DNA from: Pseudomonadota bacterium
GTDB lineage: Bacteria; Pseudomonadota; Alphaproteobacteria; Rhodospirillales; Magnetospirillaceae
DNA: 64,000 nucleotides
Reading direction: 5' to 3'
Assembly (NCBI GenBank): GCA_021847015.1
Contig: JAJZVW010000004.1
Location: 62,001-126,000 of the forward strand
This document shows, piece after piece, positions 8,735 through 19,497 of the stretch; the stretch's first letter is position 1, and each line of letters begins with the position of its first letter. A program made the position numbers and the translations under genes. The notes beneath the pieces are model-generated. The model was not told the origin of the DNA. It saw only the letters and a program-made list of their open reading frames with translations, and did no database searches.

Positions 8735-9562
8735 TCAGTTCGTCTCTCGGGAAATTTCGCTGTCCTTGGCGGACGTGAGGTTATAGCCCGGTTCCGGCAC
8801 GGCCACACCGTCTCGGTGATGGATTTCGGCCTCGCGATGCTGGCGATAAAGGGAACGGACCGACGCGTAAAAATCAATCGAATTGCGCTCGACGTCGTCC
8901 AGGGGCGCCAGGGCGGCCTGTCGCCTGTCGATGCCGTCGCTGCCGGCGCGGGCATAGACGGCCCAGGTCTGCCCCACTTGGCCCACGCGGTAATCGAACG
9001 GGTCCACGAAGAATTCCCCGGCCATGCCAATGGCATCCCGCGGGTTGGACGGCCCCAGGATCGGCAACACCAGATACGGCCCTTCGCCCGCTCCCCAGAC
9101 CGCAAAGGTGGCCCCGAGATCGTTGGAATGGTAGGGAACGCCGCCCTCGCCGGCCAGGTCGAACAGGCCCAGCGCGCCAAACCCGGTGTTGAATGTGAAC
9201 CGTATGAAGGTCTGAACCGCACCATCGACGTCGCCCTGAAGGACATCGTTGGCGAAGGTCAGCGGCGCGCGCAGATTGTCGAGAAAGTCGTGGATGCGGT
9301 CACGGCCGTATTGCGGCACGTAATGCTCGTAGGCCTGGGCCACCGGCTTCATGACGCGCCGATCCGCAGCCATGTTGAAATCGAAGATGGCCCGATTGCT
9401 GGGTTCCAGCGGGTCGTTCAACCGCTTCCACTCGGCGCGCGCTTCCGGATCGGATTCGGGCGGCGCGTCGGCGCAGCCGGCGAGAACACCGATGGAGAGC
9501 GCCATGGCGACCAGCGTTGTGGTGGCGGGGTTGGACCCGAACATTGGCAATTGCTCTCGCAT
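8735..9562 (-). CDS. mlaA: Outer-membrane lipoprotein MlaA (VacJ)
   Basis: This VacJ/MlaA lipoprotein has a lipobox ending at C30 (VLAGC) after a hydrophobic signal. The mature domain carries family motifs: NDPLEPSNRAIFDFN, the LDNLRAPLTFANDVLQGD region, RFTFNTGFGALGLFDLA and the GPYLVLPILGPSNPRDAIG block. MlaA sits in the inner leaflet of the outer membrane and extracts mislocalised phospholipids. The ATG at 9562 is preferred over an in-frame start at 9604; a further ATG at 9544 would shorten the signal. It is directly upstream of mlaC and divergent from the ArsR-methyltransferase gene. Confidence 0.9.
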   Translation of the reverse strand: MREQLPMFGSNPATTTLVAMALSIGVLAGCADAPPESDPEARAEWKRLNDPLEPSNRAIFDFNMAADRRVMKPVAQAYEHYVPQYGRDRIHDFLDNLRAPLTFANDVLQGDVDGAVQTFIRFTFNTGFGALGLFDLAGEGGVPYHSNDLGATFAVWGAGEGPYLVLPILGPSNPRDAIGMAGEFFVDPFDYRVGQVGQTWAVYARAGSDGIDRRQAALAPLDDVERNSIDFYASVRSLYRQHREAEIHHRDGVAVPEPGYNLTSAKDSEISRETN

Positions 9563-9759
9563 ATGTTCCCAGCCCCTTCGCTGCTGCCGGAAAAACCCCA
9601 TCAAGACGCAACCGGCCGAACAACGTCGCGCTCCTTCGAGGTATCACACTCGGCCGTGCCGTGGCTAGTCCGCAAAATTCGGCGCCATTTCATCGCTTTC
9701 GTCCGCGTGCATGCGCCCACGGGATCTCCCCTTTTTACGAGAGGCTTCCATTTTCGCAT

Positions 9760-9779
9760 AAAGATATGTTTATATCTTT
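9760..9779. promoter_or_regulatory. AT-rich palindromic operator upstream of the ArsR-metF-metH operon
   Basis: A perfect inverted repeat with arms AAAGATAT and ATATCTTT, separated by GTTT, lies 26 bases before the GTG start of the ArsR-type gene. It stands out in otherwise GC-rich DNA. ArsR-family regulators bind such AT-rich palindromes, and SAH/SAM-responsive ArsR repressors (SahR type) control methionine-cycle genes in proteobacteria. Autoregulation of the downstream operon is therefore the likely role. The match is to the type of site, not to a verified consensus. Confidence 0.65.
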
Positions 9780-9805
9780 TACCTGCATGTGATGGAGGGC
9801 CAGGG

Positions 9806-10795
9806 GTGGAAACGGTGTTGAGCAGCCTTAGGGCAGCGGCGGAGCCGACGCGGCTGCGGCTGCTTGCCCTACTCGCCCAGGGCGACCTCACCGTCAGCGA
9901 GTTGACTCAGATCCTTGGGCAGAGCCAGCCTCGCGTGTCGCGTCACCTCAAACTGATGTGCGACGCCGCGCTGCTGGACCGCTTCCCCGAAGGCGCCTGG
10001 GCATTCTATCGCGTCGCCGCCAAAGGACCGGGAGCGGCGACCGCCCGGGCGCTGCTGGCTCTGCTGCCCGCCGGCGACGCCATGCTCGCCCTCGACCGCC
10101 AGCGGCTCGAAGCGGTCCGCCAGGCCCGAGCCGAAAAGGCAGCCATCTATTTCCGCGACAACGCCTCGCGCTGGAGCCATATCCGCTCCCTTCACGTCGA
10201 TGAGCGCGAGGTCGAGGCCGCACTGCTCGCGTCGGTCGCCGGGCACCCCCTGCGCGACCTGGTCGATCTTGGCACCGGAACCGGGCGCATCCTGGAGGTT
10301 CTCGGCCCCCTCGCCGACAATGCGGTCGGCATCGACCTGTCGCGGGAAATGCTGGCCGTGGCCCGCGCCAACCTGGAGCGCGCGGGCCTGCGTCACTGCA
10401 TGGTGCGCCTTGGCGACATCACCCAGTTGCCGCTTGCCGCCGCCAGCGCCGACGTCGTCACCATCCATCAGGTTCTCCACTACGTCGCCGACCCGGCGGC
10501 GGCGGTGAGCGAGAGCGCCCGCGTGCTGCGGCCCGGGGGCTTGCTGCTGGTGGTGGATTTCGCCCCGCACCAGCTTGAAATCCTGCGCGACCAGCACGCC
10601 CATCGCCGGCTCGGCTTCAGCGATTCCGAGGTATCCGGCTGGCTGGCGGCCGCGGGATTGGAGAGTGACGGCGTCATCCGGCTGCCCGGGAAATCCCTGA
10701 CCGTCGTGCTGTGGCGCGCCCGCAAGCCCGCGACCGCCGAGACCGCATCCCCACCGGCCGCAATCCCCACCCAGTACAAAGGAGCCGACGCTTGA
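9806..10795 (+). CDS. ArsR-family regulator fused to a SAM-dependent methyltransferase domain
   Basis: This 329-residue fusion has an N-terminal ArsR winged helix (about 1-85), with the recognition region SELTQILGQSQPRVSRHLKLM (31-51), and a C-terminal class I methyltransferase-like domain. The latter has the SAM-binding motif DLGTGTGR (154-161), an acidic VGIDLS strand end and a RLGDITQLPL motif. The methyltransferase fold probably senses SAM or SAH rather than modifying a substrate (inference). The GTG at 9806 has GGAGG seven bases upstream. The gene leads metF and metH, overlapping metF by four bases (TTGA), and a palindromic operator precedes it. Confidence 0.85.
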   Translation: METVLSSLRAAAEPTRLRLLALLAQGDLTVSELTQILGQSQPRVSRHLKLMCDAALLDRFPEGAWAFYRVAAKGPGAATARALLALLPAGDAMLALDRQRLEAVRQARAEKAAIYFRDNASRWSHIRSLHVDEREVEAALLASVAGHPLRDLVDLGTGTGRILEVLGPLADNAVGIDLSREMLAVARANLERAGLRHCMVRLGDITQLPLAAASADVVTIHQVLHYVADPAAAVSESARVLRPGGLLLVVDFAPHQLEILRDQHAHRRLGFSDSEVSGWLAAAGLESDGVIRLPGKSLTVVLWRARKPATAETASPPAAIPTQYKGADA

Positions 10796-11703
10796 GCACC
10801 TCGCCTCGGGAACTGCCCATCCTTACCGCGCTCCGGCAGCCGGTGCGGGTTTCGTTCGAATTCTTCCCGCCCAAGACCGACACGATGCAGAACCAGCTGT
10901 GGGAATGCATCCGGCGGCTGGAACCGCTTTCCCCGAACTTCGTCTCCGTCACCTACGGGGCGGGCGGTTCGACGCGGGAACGCACGCACGACACGGTATC
11001 CCGCATCGCGCGGGAAAGCACCTTGCGCCCCGCCGCCCACCTCACCTGCGTGGGCTCGACCACCGGGCAGATCGGCGAGATCGCGCGACGGTACTGGGAT
11101 GACGGCATCCGCCACATCGTCGCGCTCAGGGGCGATCTGCCGGAGGGCAGCCAGGGCCGGTATACGCCCACCGCGGGCGGCTACGCCTACGCCGCCGATC
11201 TGGTCGCCGGCCTGAAACGGATCGCCGATTTCGAAATCTCGGTGGCCGCCTACCCCGAAACCCACCCCGAGGCCCCATCGCCGCAGGCCGACCTCGACAA
11301 CCTCAAGCGCAAGATCGACGCGGGCGCCAGCCGCGCCATCACCCAGTATTTCTTCGACGTGGACGTTTTCCGCCGGTTCCGCGACCGGTGCCGCAGGGCG
11401 GGGATCGGCGTGCCGATCGTGCCGGGCATCCTGCCCGTCACCAACTTCGCGCAGGTCAAGAAATTCTCGGCCGCGTGCGGCACCACGGTACCCCCTTGGA
11501 TGGCCGACCTGTTCGAAGGGCTCGACGGCGATCCCGAGACCCGCCGCCTGGTGGCCGCGACCGTTGCCGCCGAACAATGCCGGGCGCTGGCCGCCGACGG
11601 GGTCGAGGACTTCCATTTCTACACCCTGAACCGGGCCGACCTGACCTACGCCATCGCGCACATCCTGGGCGTACGGCCGCGCCAGACCTCCGCCGTTCAA
11701 TGA
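10792..11703 (+). CDS. metF: 5,10-methylenetetrahydrofolate reductase
   Basis: This 303-residue flavoenzyme reduces 5,10-methylene-THF to 5-methyl-THF, the methyl donor for MetH. Diagnostic segments are SFEFFPPK near the N-terminus, NFVSVTYGAGGSTRERT, the HLTCVGSTT strand, ALRGDLPEG, GASRAITQYFFD and the C-terminal GVEDFHFYTLNR. The likely start is a TTG at 10792, preceded by AAGGAG seven bases away and overlapping the stop of the regulator gene. It is followed by metH after 25 bases, so the two consecutive steps of methionine methylation are co-expressed. Confidence 0.93.
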   Translation: MSTSPRELPILTALRQPVRVSFEFFPPKTDTMQNQLWECIRRLEPLSPNFVSVTYGAGGSTRERTHDTVSRIARESTLRPAAHLTCVGSTTGQIGEIARRYWDDGIRHIVALRGDLPEGSQGRYTPTAGGYAYAADLVAGLKRIADFEISVAAYPETHPEAPSPQADLDNLKRKIDAGASRAITQYFFDVDVFRRFRDRCRRAGIGVPIVPGILPVTNFAQVKKFSAACGTTVPPWMADLFEGLDGDPETRRLVAATVAAEQCRALAADGVEDFHFYTLNRADLTYAIAHILGVRPRQTSAVQ

Positions 11704-11728
11704 CGTTCGCCGGCTCCAAGAGGACACG

Positions 11729-15202
<3,474 letters not shown>

Positions 15203-15207
15203 CGCCT

Positions 15208-15237
15208 TTCCCCGGGGCCTGCCAGGGCCCCGGGGAA
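15208..15237 (+). terminator. Hairpin terminator candidate after metH
   Basis: A perfect 12-bp stem (arm TTCCCCGGGGCC) with a 6-base loop begins six bases after the metH stop. There is no T-tract, so it is either a weak intrinsic terminator or an mRNA 3'-end stabiliser. It marks the likely end of the regulator-metF-metH operon. Confidence 0.55.
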
Positions 15238-15346
15238 CGCAACCGGGCGCATCGGCGAACCGGAGGAAGCTTTCGCGAAACATGCGCCAGAGCGCGGGCG
15301 TTGTCTCCTTGGAGCCGAAGTGCCGGCTTGTTCGAAGGAGGTTGAA

Positions 15347-15976
15347 ATGCCCGCGCGCGAAGATCGGATGCTTCAACTCTTGACCGGAGGGTCGGGGATG
15401 GAAGCGCTGGGCGGCCTTGCCGCCCTCATTCTCTCCATACTCGGCCTGGTGGGCGTCGCCCCGCGCTACATGGTCAGCATCGCCCCCATCATCATCGGCG
15501 CCGCCATGATGGTCAGCGGCATGGCCGCAGCGGCCGAGTTCGCTCAGGCGGCCAGCCCGCAGGAACGGGCGGCGACCGCAGAGATCGGCGGCGGCGTGTC
15601 GCTGGAAGTGCTGGGAGGCATTTCCGCGGTGGTCCTCGGCATATTGGCGCTGCTCAACATCGCACCCCAGATTCTGTTGCCGATCGCCGCGATTGTGATC
15701 GGCGCGGGCCTGGCGTTCTCCGCCAACATCCCGGCCCGGATGGCGGAGCTGCATTCGGGATCATTCGCCGGCGAACCCGCGACCTCGCGGGTGACGGGGT
15801 TCGGCGCGGGGACGCAGGTTCTGGTCGGCCTGTCCGCCATCGTGCTGGGCGTGCTGGCCTTGGTCGGGATAGCGCCGCTGGTGCTGACGGTGGTCGCCTT
15901 CCTTTCGGCCTCCGTGTCCCTGCTTCTCACGGGCTTCGCCGTGGGAGGAACCATGACGGCTATGCTCAGCCGGTGA
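15347..15976 (+). CDS. Membrane protein with three tandem helical-hairpin repeats
   Basis: This 209-residue predicted inner-membrane protein of unknown function is built from three copies of a two-helix unit at about residues 18-60, 86-128 and 157-199. Each unit opens with a near-identical segment (EALGGLAALILSILGLVGVAP, EVLGGISAVVLGILALLNIAP, QVLVGLSAIVLGVLALVGIAP) and continues with a second hydrophobic helix. The hydrophilic linkers are rich in Ala, Gly and Glu. The ATG at 15347 has an excellent AAGGAGG ribosome site five bases upstream. It lies alone between metH and the convergent cyclic-nucleotide-binding gene. The repeat structure and ribosome site support a real gene. Confidence 0.75.
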   Translation: MPAREDRMLQLLTGGSGMEALGGLAALILSILGLVGVAPRYMVSIAPIIIGAAMMVSGMAAAAEFAQAASPQERAATAEIGGGVSLEVLGGISAVVLGILALLNIAPQILLPIAAIVIGAGLAFSANIPARMAELHSGSFAGEPATSRVTGFGAGTQVLVGLSAIVLGVLALVGIAPLVLTVVAFLSASVSLLLTGFAVGGTMTAMLSR

Positions 15977-16030
15977 CGCGCCCCTCCCCATCAGCGTGCG
16001 TGCGGGAGGCATGCCCCCGCCGCACGCCGC

Positions 16031-16639
16031 TCACCCCTTCTCCAGAACTGCGCGGAGAGTGAGTCCATCGGGATCGGACGCGTCGATGACCGAACGGCGG
16101 CGATCCTTGTGACCGGCCGCGGCGGCCTTGACCTTCTGAATCGCGGCATCGAGTTCGACCGTTGCCTCGGTCACGTCCTGGGAATGCTCGGCAAGATTGC
16201 CGGAGCTTAGATAACTTTGAAGGTCTGCCGAATACGCCTCAAGCATTTCGATATAATCGGCAAATGAGCGTGGTTTTTTCGAAAATGATTTGTAGGCTGA
16301 CCGGATGTTGACGAGAAAGATATTGATGAGGCCACGGATGAATGGATCGCAGGCATTCATTTTCTGGTCGAAGATACCTTTCGGAACCCGGACGACGACG
16401 ACGTGATTTTCCGCTACGGCGGAGGCCATTCTTTCCGAGCCGTCGATCACCGCCATCTCGCCAAAAATTCCGCCCGGCGCGACCGTCCCCAGCTTCACGT
16501 TTTCGCCCTTGATCGTCTTGTAAATGCCGACCTCACCACTTTCCACGACATAAGCCGCGTCACCAGGCTCGCCCTGTTGAAAGATCACCTTCCCGGCCTT
16601 AAAACTGCGCCGATCAAGAATTTGCGGATTGCTGGCCAT
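16031..16639 (-). CDS. Cyclic nucleotide-binding (CRP-like sensor) domain protein
   Basis: This 202-residue protein has an N-terminal cyclic nucleotide-binding fold (about 1-115) with the family signatures FKAGKVIFQQGEPGDAAYVVESGEVGIY and GGIFGEMAVIDGSERMASAVA (phosphate-binding cassette). No helix-turn-helix follows. The C-terminal half is helical and charged, so it is not a CRP transcription factor and its output is unknown. The ATG at 16639 is the likely start; a GTG at 16702 would add 21 residues. It is transcribed away from trxA and converges on the repeat membrane protein. Confidence 0.75.
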   Translation of the reverse strand: MASNPQILDRRSFKAGKVIFQQGEPGDAAYVVESGEVGIYKTIKGENVKLGTVAPGGIFGEMAVIDGSERMASAVAENHVVVVRVPKGIFDQKMNACDPFIRGLINIFLVNIRSAYKSFSKKPRSFADYIEMLEAYSADLQSYLSSGNLAEHSQDVTEATVELDAAIQKVKAAAAGHKDRRRSVIDASDPDGLTLRAVLEKG

Positions 16640-16773
16640 TACCCCGCCCGTGTCAGCCTCATCCCATAAATGCCACCGTGCGGCCGGGATTTCAATTCGC
16701 ACTCATCTTCACCCATCGGCGCCCGGACACCATATAACCCTCCCGGCGGCGGCCATACCACCCCCCGGGCGGC

Positions 16774-16802
16774 TTGACGCCTCCACCGGGGGTTTCTAGA
16801 GT
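16774..16802 (+). promoter_or_regulatory. Sigma-70-type promoter candidate for trxA
   Basis: TTGACG (16774-16779) and TAGAGT (16797-16802) are separated by 17 bases and lie 72 bases upstream of the trxA ATG. The spacing is ideal and the -35 box matches five of six consensus bases. Confidence 0.5.
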
Positions 16803-16874
16803 ACCCCCCTTACTTAAGGGTGGCCGGCGCGTCCGCTCCGCCGCCCGCACTACTGCAAAGCAAGGAACACGGGC

Positions 16875-17189
16875 ATGAAGAATGTCACGGATGCGAGCTT
16901 CGACGCCGATGTGCTGAAGGCCGCAGGCCCCGTTCTGGTCGATTTCTGGGCCGACTGGTGCGGTCCCTGCCGGCAGATCGCGCCGGCCCTCGAAGATCTC
17001 GCCAAAGACCTGGGTGAAAAGATCACGGTCGCGAAGATCAACATCGACGACAACCCGGCAACGCCCGGCAAGTATGGTGTGCGCGGCATCCCCACGCTGA
17101 TGATCTTCCGCAACGGCCAGGTTGCCGCCACCAAGATCGGCGCGCTGCCCAAGAGCAAACTCTACGAGTGGGTCGAATCCTCGATCTGA
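16875..17189 (+). CDS. trxA: Thioredoxin 1
   Basis: This canonical 104-residue thioredoxin has the redox-active WCGPC at residues 28-32, buried Asp in LVDFWADWC, the KINIDDNP strand and the cis-proline loop GIPTLMIF. It is a cytoplasmic disulfide reductase. The ATG has an AAGGA ribosome site nine bases upstream and a well-spaced promoter further up. It stands alone, convergent with minE. A second thioredoxin-like gene (trxC) lies at 22947-23387. Confidence 0.93.
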   Translation: MKNVTDASFDADVLKAAGPVLVDFWADWCGPCRQIAPALEDLAKDLGEKITVAKINIDDNPATPGKYGVRGIPTLMIFRNGQVAATKIGALPKSKLYEWVESSI

Positions 17190-17355
17190 GGCCGTTACCG
17201 CCGTCCGGCGGCCGCCCGCCGAATCCTTTGCGTGGCGGCTGGCCGGCGGCACTCTCCGCGGCTGGTTCCCTCTCCCGCCCAGACCGACAGAACCGATGGC
17301 GCGACAGCCAACGGCGACGGGTTCGCGTGCGGGCGCTTCGGCCCGCCGCCCTCCG

Positions 17356-17625
17356 TCAGCCGCCGGATGCCTTCGTCCCGGACGGCAGCTCGATGTTCAC
17401 TTCGAGCACCGAGAGGTTCTGCTCGCGGTCGATCTTGACCTGGACCTGCCCGTCATCGACGTCCACGTAGCGTCGCACGACTTCGATCAGGTCCCGCTGG
17501 AGCCGGGGCAGGAAGTCGGCGTTCGCCGCCCCGGCCCGTTCGTGGGCCAGCAGAATTTGAAGCCGTTCCCGGGCCGCCTCGGCGGTCTTGCGCTGCGGCC
17601 GGCCGAAAAAGCCGAACAGGCTCAT
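17356..17625 (-). CDS. minE: Cell division topological specificity factor MinE
   Basis: This 89-residue MinE starts MSLFGFFGR, the membrane-targeting amphipathic helix. The anti-MinCD segment (AAEAARERLQILLAHERA) follows, then the topological domain (LQRDLIEVVRRYVDVDDGQVQVKI). It stimulates the MinD ATPase and drives pole-to-pole oscillation that keeps the Z ring at mid-cell. The start overlaps the minD stop by four bases and has an AGGAGG ribosome site inside the end of minD. It is the last gene of minC-minD-minE. Confidence 0.92.
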   Translation of the reverse strand: MSLFGFFGRPQRKTAEAARERLQILLAHERAGAANADFLPRLQRDLIEVVRRYVDVDDGQVQVKIDREQNLSVLEVNIELPSGTKASGG

Positions 17626-18434
17626 GCGCTCCTCCTCAGCAGCCGGTCGAGCAGGCCGCGCTTGCCCAGGCGGGGAACGACGACCTCGACATCCTCGCCC
17701 ATGAGGCGGGCGACCGTGCCGGCATAGGCCTTCCCGGCAAGCGACTTGTCGTCGAGGACCACCGGCATGCCGACGTTGGACGCCTGGAGGACCGACGGGC
17801 ATTCGGGCACGATGCCCAGCAGCGGCAGGGCGAGGATTTCCTGCACGTCCTCGACGCGCAGCATTTCGCCCTTCTCGACCCGCTCCGGGTCATAGCGCGT
17901 GAGCAGCAGGTGCATCTCGATCGAGGCGCCTTGCTCGGCCTTGCGCGATTTGCTGGCCATCAGGCCGATCATGCGATCCGCGTCGCGCACCGACGAGACT
18001 TCCGGATTGCTGACCACCACCGCCGCATCAGCGAAGTACATGGCGAGAAAGGCGCCGCGCTCGATGCCCGCCGGGCTGTCGCAAACGATGTAATCGAAAT
18101 CCTGGGACAGTTCGCCCAGCACGCGCTCGACGCCGTCTTGCGACAGGGCGTCCTTGTCGCGGGTCTGCGAGGTCGGAAGCACGAACAGGTTCTCGACCCG
18201 CTTGTCCTTGATCAGGGCCTGATGGAGCTTGGCGTCGCCGTTGATGACGTTGATGAAATCGAACACCACCCGGCGCTCGCAGCCCATGATCAGGTCGATG
18301 TTGCGCAGGCCGACGTCGAAATCGATGACGACCGTCTTCTGGCCGCGCAAGGCCAGGCCGGTGGCGATGGCCGCCGAGGTGGTGGTCTTGCCCACGCCGC
18401 CCTTGCCGGAAGTGACAACGATGATCTTCGCCAC
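17622..18434 (-). CDS. minD: Septum site-determining ATPase MinD
   Basis: This 270-residue deviant Walker A ATPase of the ParA/MinD family has the nucleotide motif KGGVGKTT at residues 11-18. It also has VIDFDVGLRNIDLIMGCERR (switch I region), the CDSPAGIE switch II and a C-terminal amphipathic helix (RGLLDRLLRR) that anchors it to the membrane. MinD recruits MinC and is released by MinE. It lies 20 bases after minC and overlaps minE by four bases, as expected for a single min operon. Confidence 0.95.
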   Translation of the reverse strand: MAKIIVVTSGKGGVGKTTTSAAIATGLALRGQKTVVIDFDVGLRNIDLIMGCERRVVFDFINVINGDAKLHQALIKDKRVENLFVLPTSQTRDKDALSQDGVERVLGELSQDFDYIVCDSPAGIERGAFLAMYFADAAVVVSNPEVSSVRDADRMIGLMASKSRKAEQGASIEMHLLLTRYDPERVEKGEMLRVEDVQEILALPLLGIVPECPSVLQASNVGMPVVLDDKSLAGKAYAGTVARLMGEDVEVVVPRLGKRGLLDRLLRRSA

Positions 18435-18454
18435 GTTTCGTCCCCTCTTACGAA

Positions 18455-19189
18455 TTAACCGAGTGCTTCCACCACCAGCTTTTCGCCGTCAAGGCGGATC
18501 TGTACCGCCTTGCCCGTAAATTTCTGGTCGATCTGCTCGCTGACCAAGTAGATGCCGGCAATGGAGACGAGGTCGGCGTGCAGGGCCTTGCAGAAGATGC
18601 GCGCGGTGGCGTCCCCGCCCATCCCGGCCAGCGCGCGCCCCCTCAGCTTGCCGTAGACATGAATGTGGCCGTCGGCCAGCAATTCGGCGCCGGGACTGAC
18701 GGGGGCGGTGACGATGAGGTCGCCCTGGGGCGCGTAGATCTGCTGTCCCGACCGCACCGGCTGGCTCACCACCCGCGCCGCCGCGGGCTTCGCCAGCGGC
18801 GCTCCGCGCGGCCGCACGCTGGCCTGATCGGTGGCGCGGCCGGCCGGAAACGCCGACAGCCCGGCGGCCTCGGCGGCCTGCTCCCATTCGACCGTGGCCC
18901 CCTGGAAGCCGACCGGCAGCAGCCCGAGACCGCGCAGGCGGACGCAGAAAGCCGCCAGATCGATCGGCCGCGCCCGCACCAGTGGCGAAAGGTCCAACAC
19001 GATCGGCGCGTTGCGGTAAAAGCCGGGCGCCTGCCCAAGCATCGCCGCCAGGCCCGGAAAGAATTGCGGGTCGTCCGGAGCGACGAGCTTGAGGGTGAGC
19101 AACGTAAGGCTGGCGCCGCGAAGCTGGAACGGGGCCGAATCGTCTAGGACGCTGGGAATATGCCGTTGTTGCTGCAAAGAATCCGCCAT
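18455..19189 (-). CDS. minC: Septum site-determining protein MinC
   Basis: This 244-residue FtsZ polymerisation inhibitor has an N-terminal domain (about 1-105, FQLRGASLTLLTLKL onward) and a Pro/Ala-rich linker. The C-terminal right-handed beta helix begins PVRSGQQIYAPQGDLIV and contains GAELLADGHIHVYGKLRGRALAG and the ELVSIAG-like DLVSIAGIYL segment that dimerises and binds MinD. I chose the ATG at 19189; in-frame starts at 19225 and 19243 exist but have poor ribosome sites. It opens the minCDE operon and is divergent from the HerA-type ATPase across a MITE-like element. Confidence 0.9.
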   Translation of the reverse strand: MADSLQQQRHIPSVLDDSAPFQLRGASLTLLTLKLVAPDDPQFFPGLAAMLGQAPGFYRNAPIVLDLSPLVRARPIDLAAFCVRLRGLGLLPVGFQGATVEWEQAAEAAGLSAFPAGRATDQASVRPRGAPLAKPAAARVVSQPVRSGQQIYAPQGDLIVTAPVSPGAELLADGHIHVYGKLRGRALAGMGGDATARIFCKALHADLVSIAGIYLVSEQIDQKFTGKAVQIRLDGEKLVVEALG

Positions 19190-19258
19190 GGCAACCCTGG
19201 ATACGGTTGCGGGACCATGCTCCATTCCGGCCGGGGCGGTCAATAATTAACGCTGTGG

Positions 19259-19418
19259 CAAGCGGTGCAGCAGTTCTCATTATGCGCCCGCATGATGATG
19301 TCATCCCGAGGAAGCGGAGCGACTGAGGGATCTTTCAGGCACGTCCGCGTGAAAGATCCCTCGCCTTCGGCTCGGGATGACATCGAAAAACGCATAATGA
19401 GAACCGCTGCAAGCGGTG
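19259..19418. mobile_element. 142-bp MITE-like element with 9-bp direct repeats
   Basis: A non-coding element (19268-19409) has terminal inverted repeats of about 19 bases (CAGC[A/G]GTTCTCATTATGCG) and nested inner inverted repeats: GATGTCATCCCGAG with CTCGGGATGACATC, and GAGGGATCTTTC with GAAAGATCCCTC. It is flanked by a 9-bp direct repeat CAAGCGGTG (19259-19267 and 19410-19418), as expected of a target-site duplication. It has no coding capacity and fills most of the 308-base gap between minC and the ATPase gene. Confidence 0.7.
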
Positions 19419-19497
19419 GCGGCCCCTCGTCGCCCGCGGCCATTTGGGTTATACGGTGTGTGCCGCCTCCGCAGGCGGCGGCGGCAAGGAGAACGAG

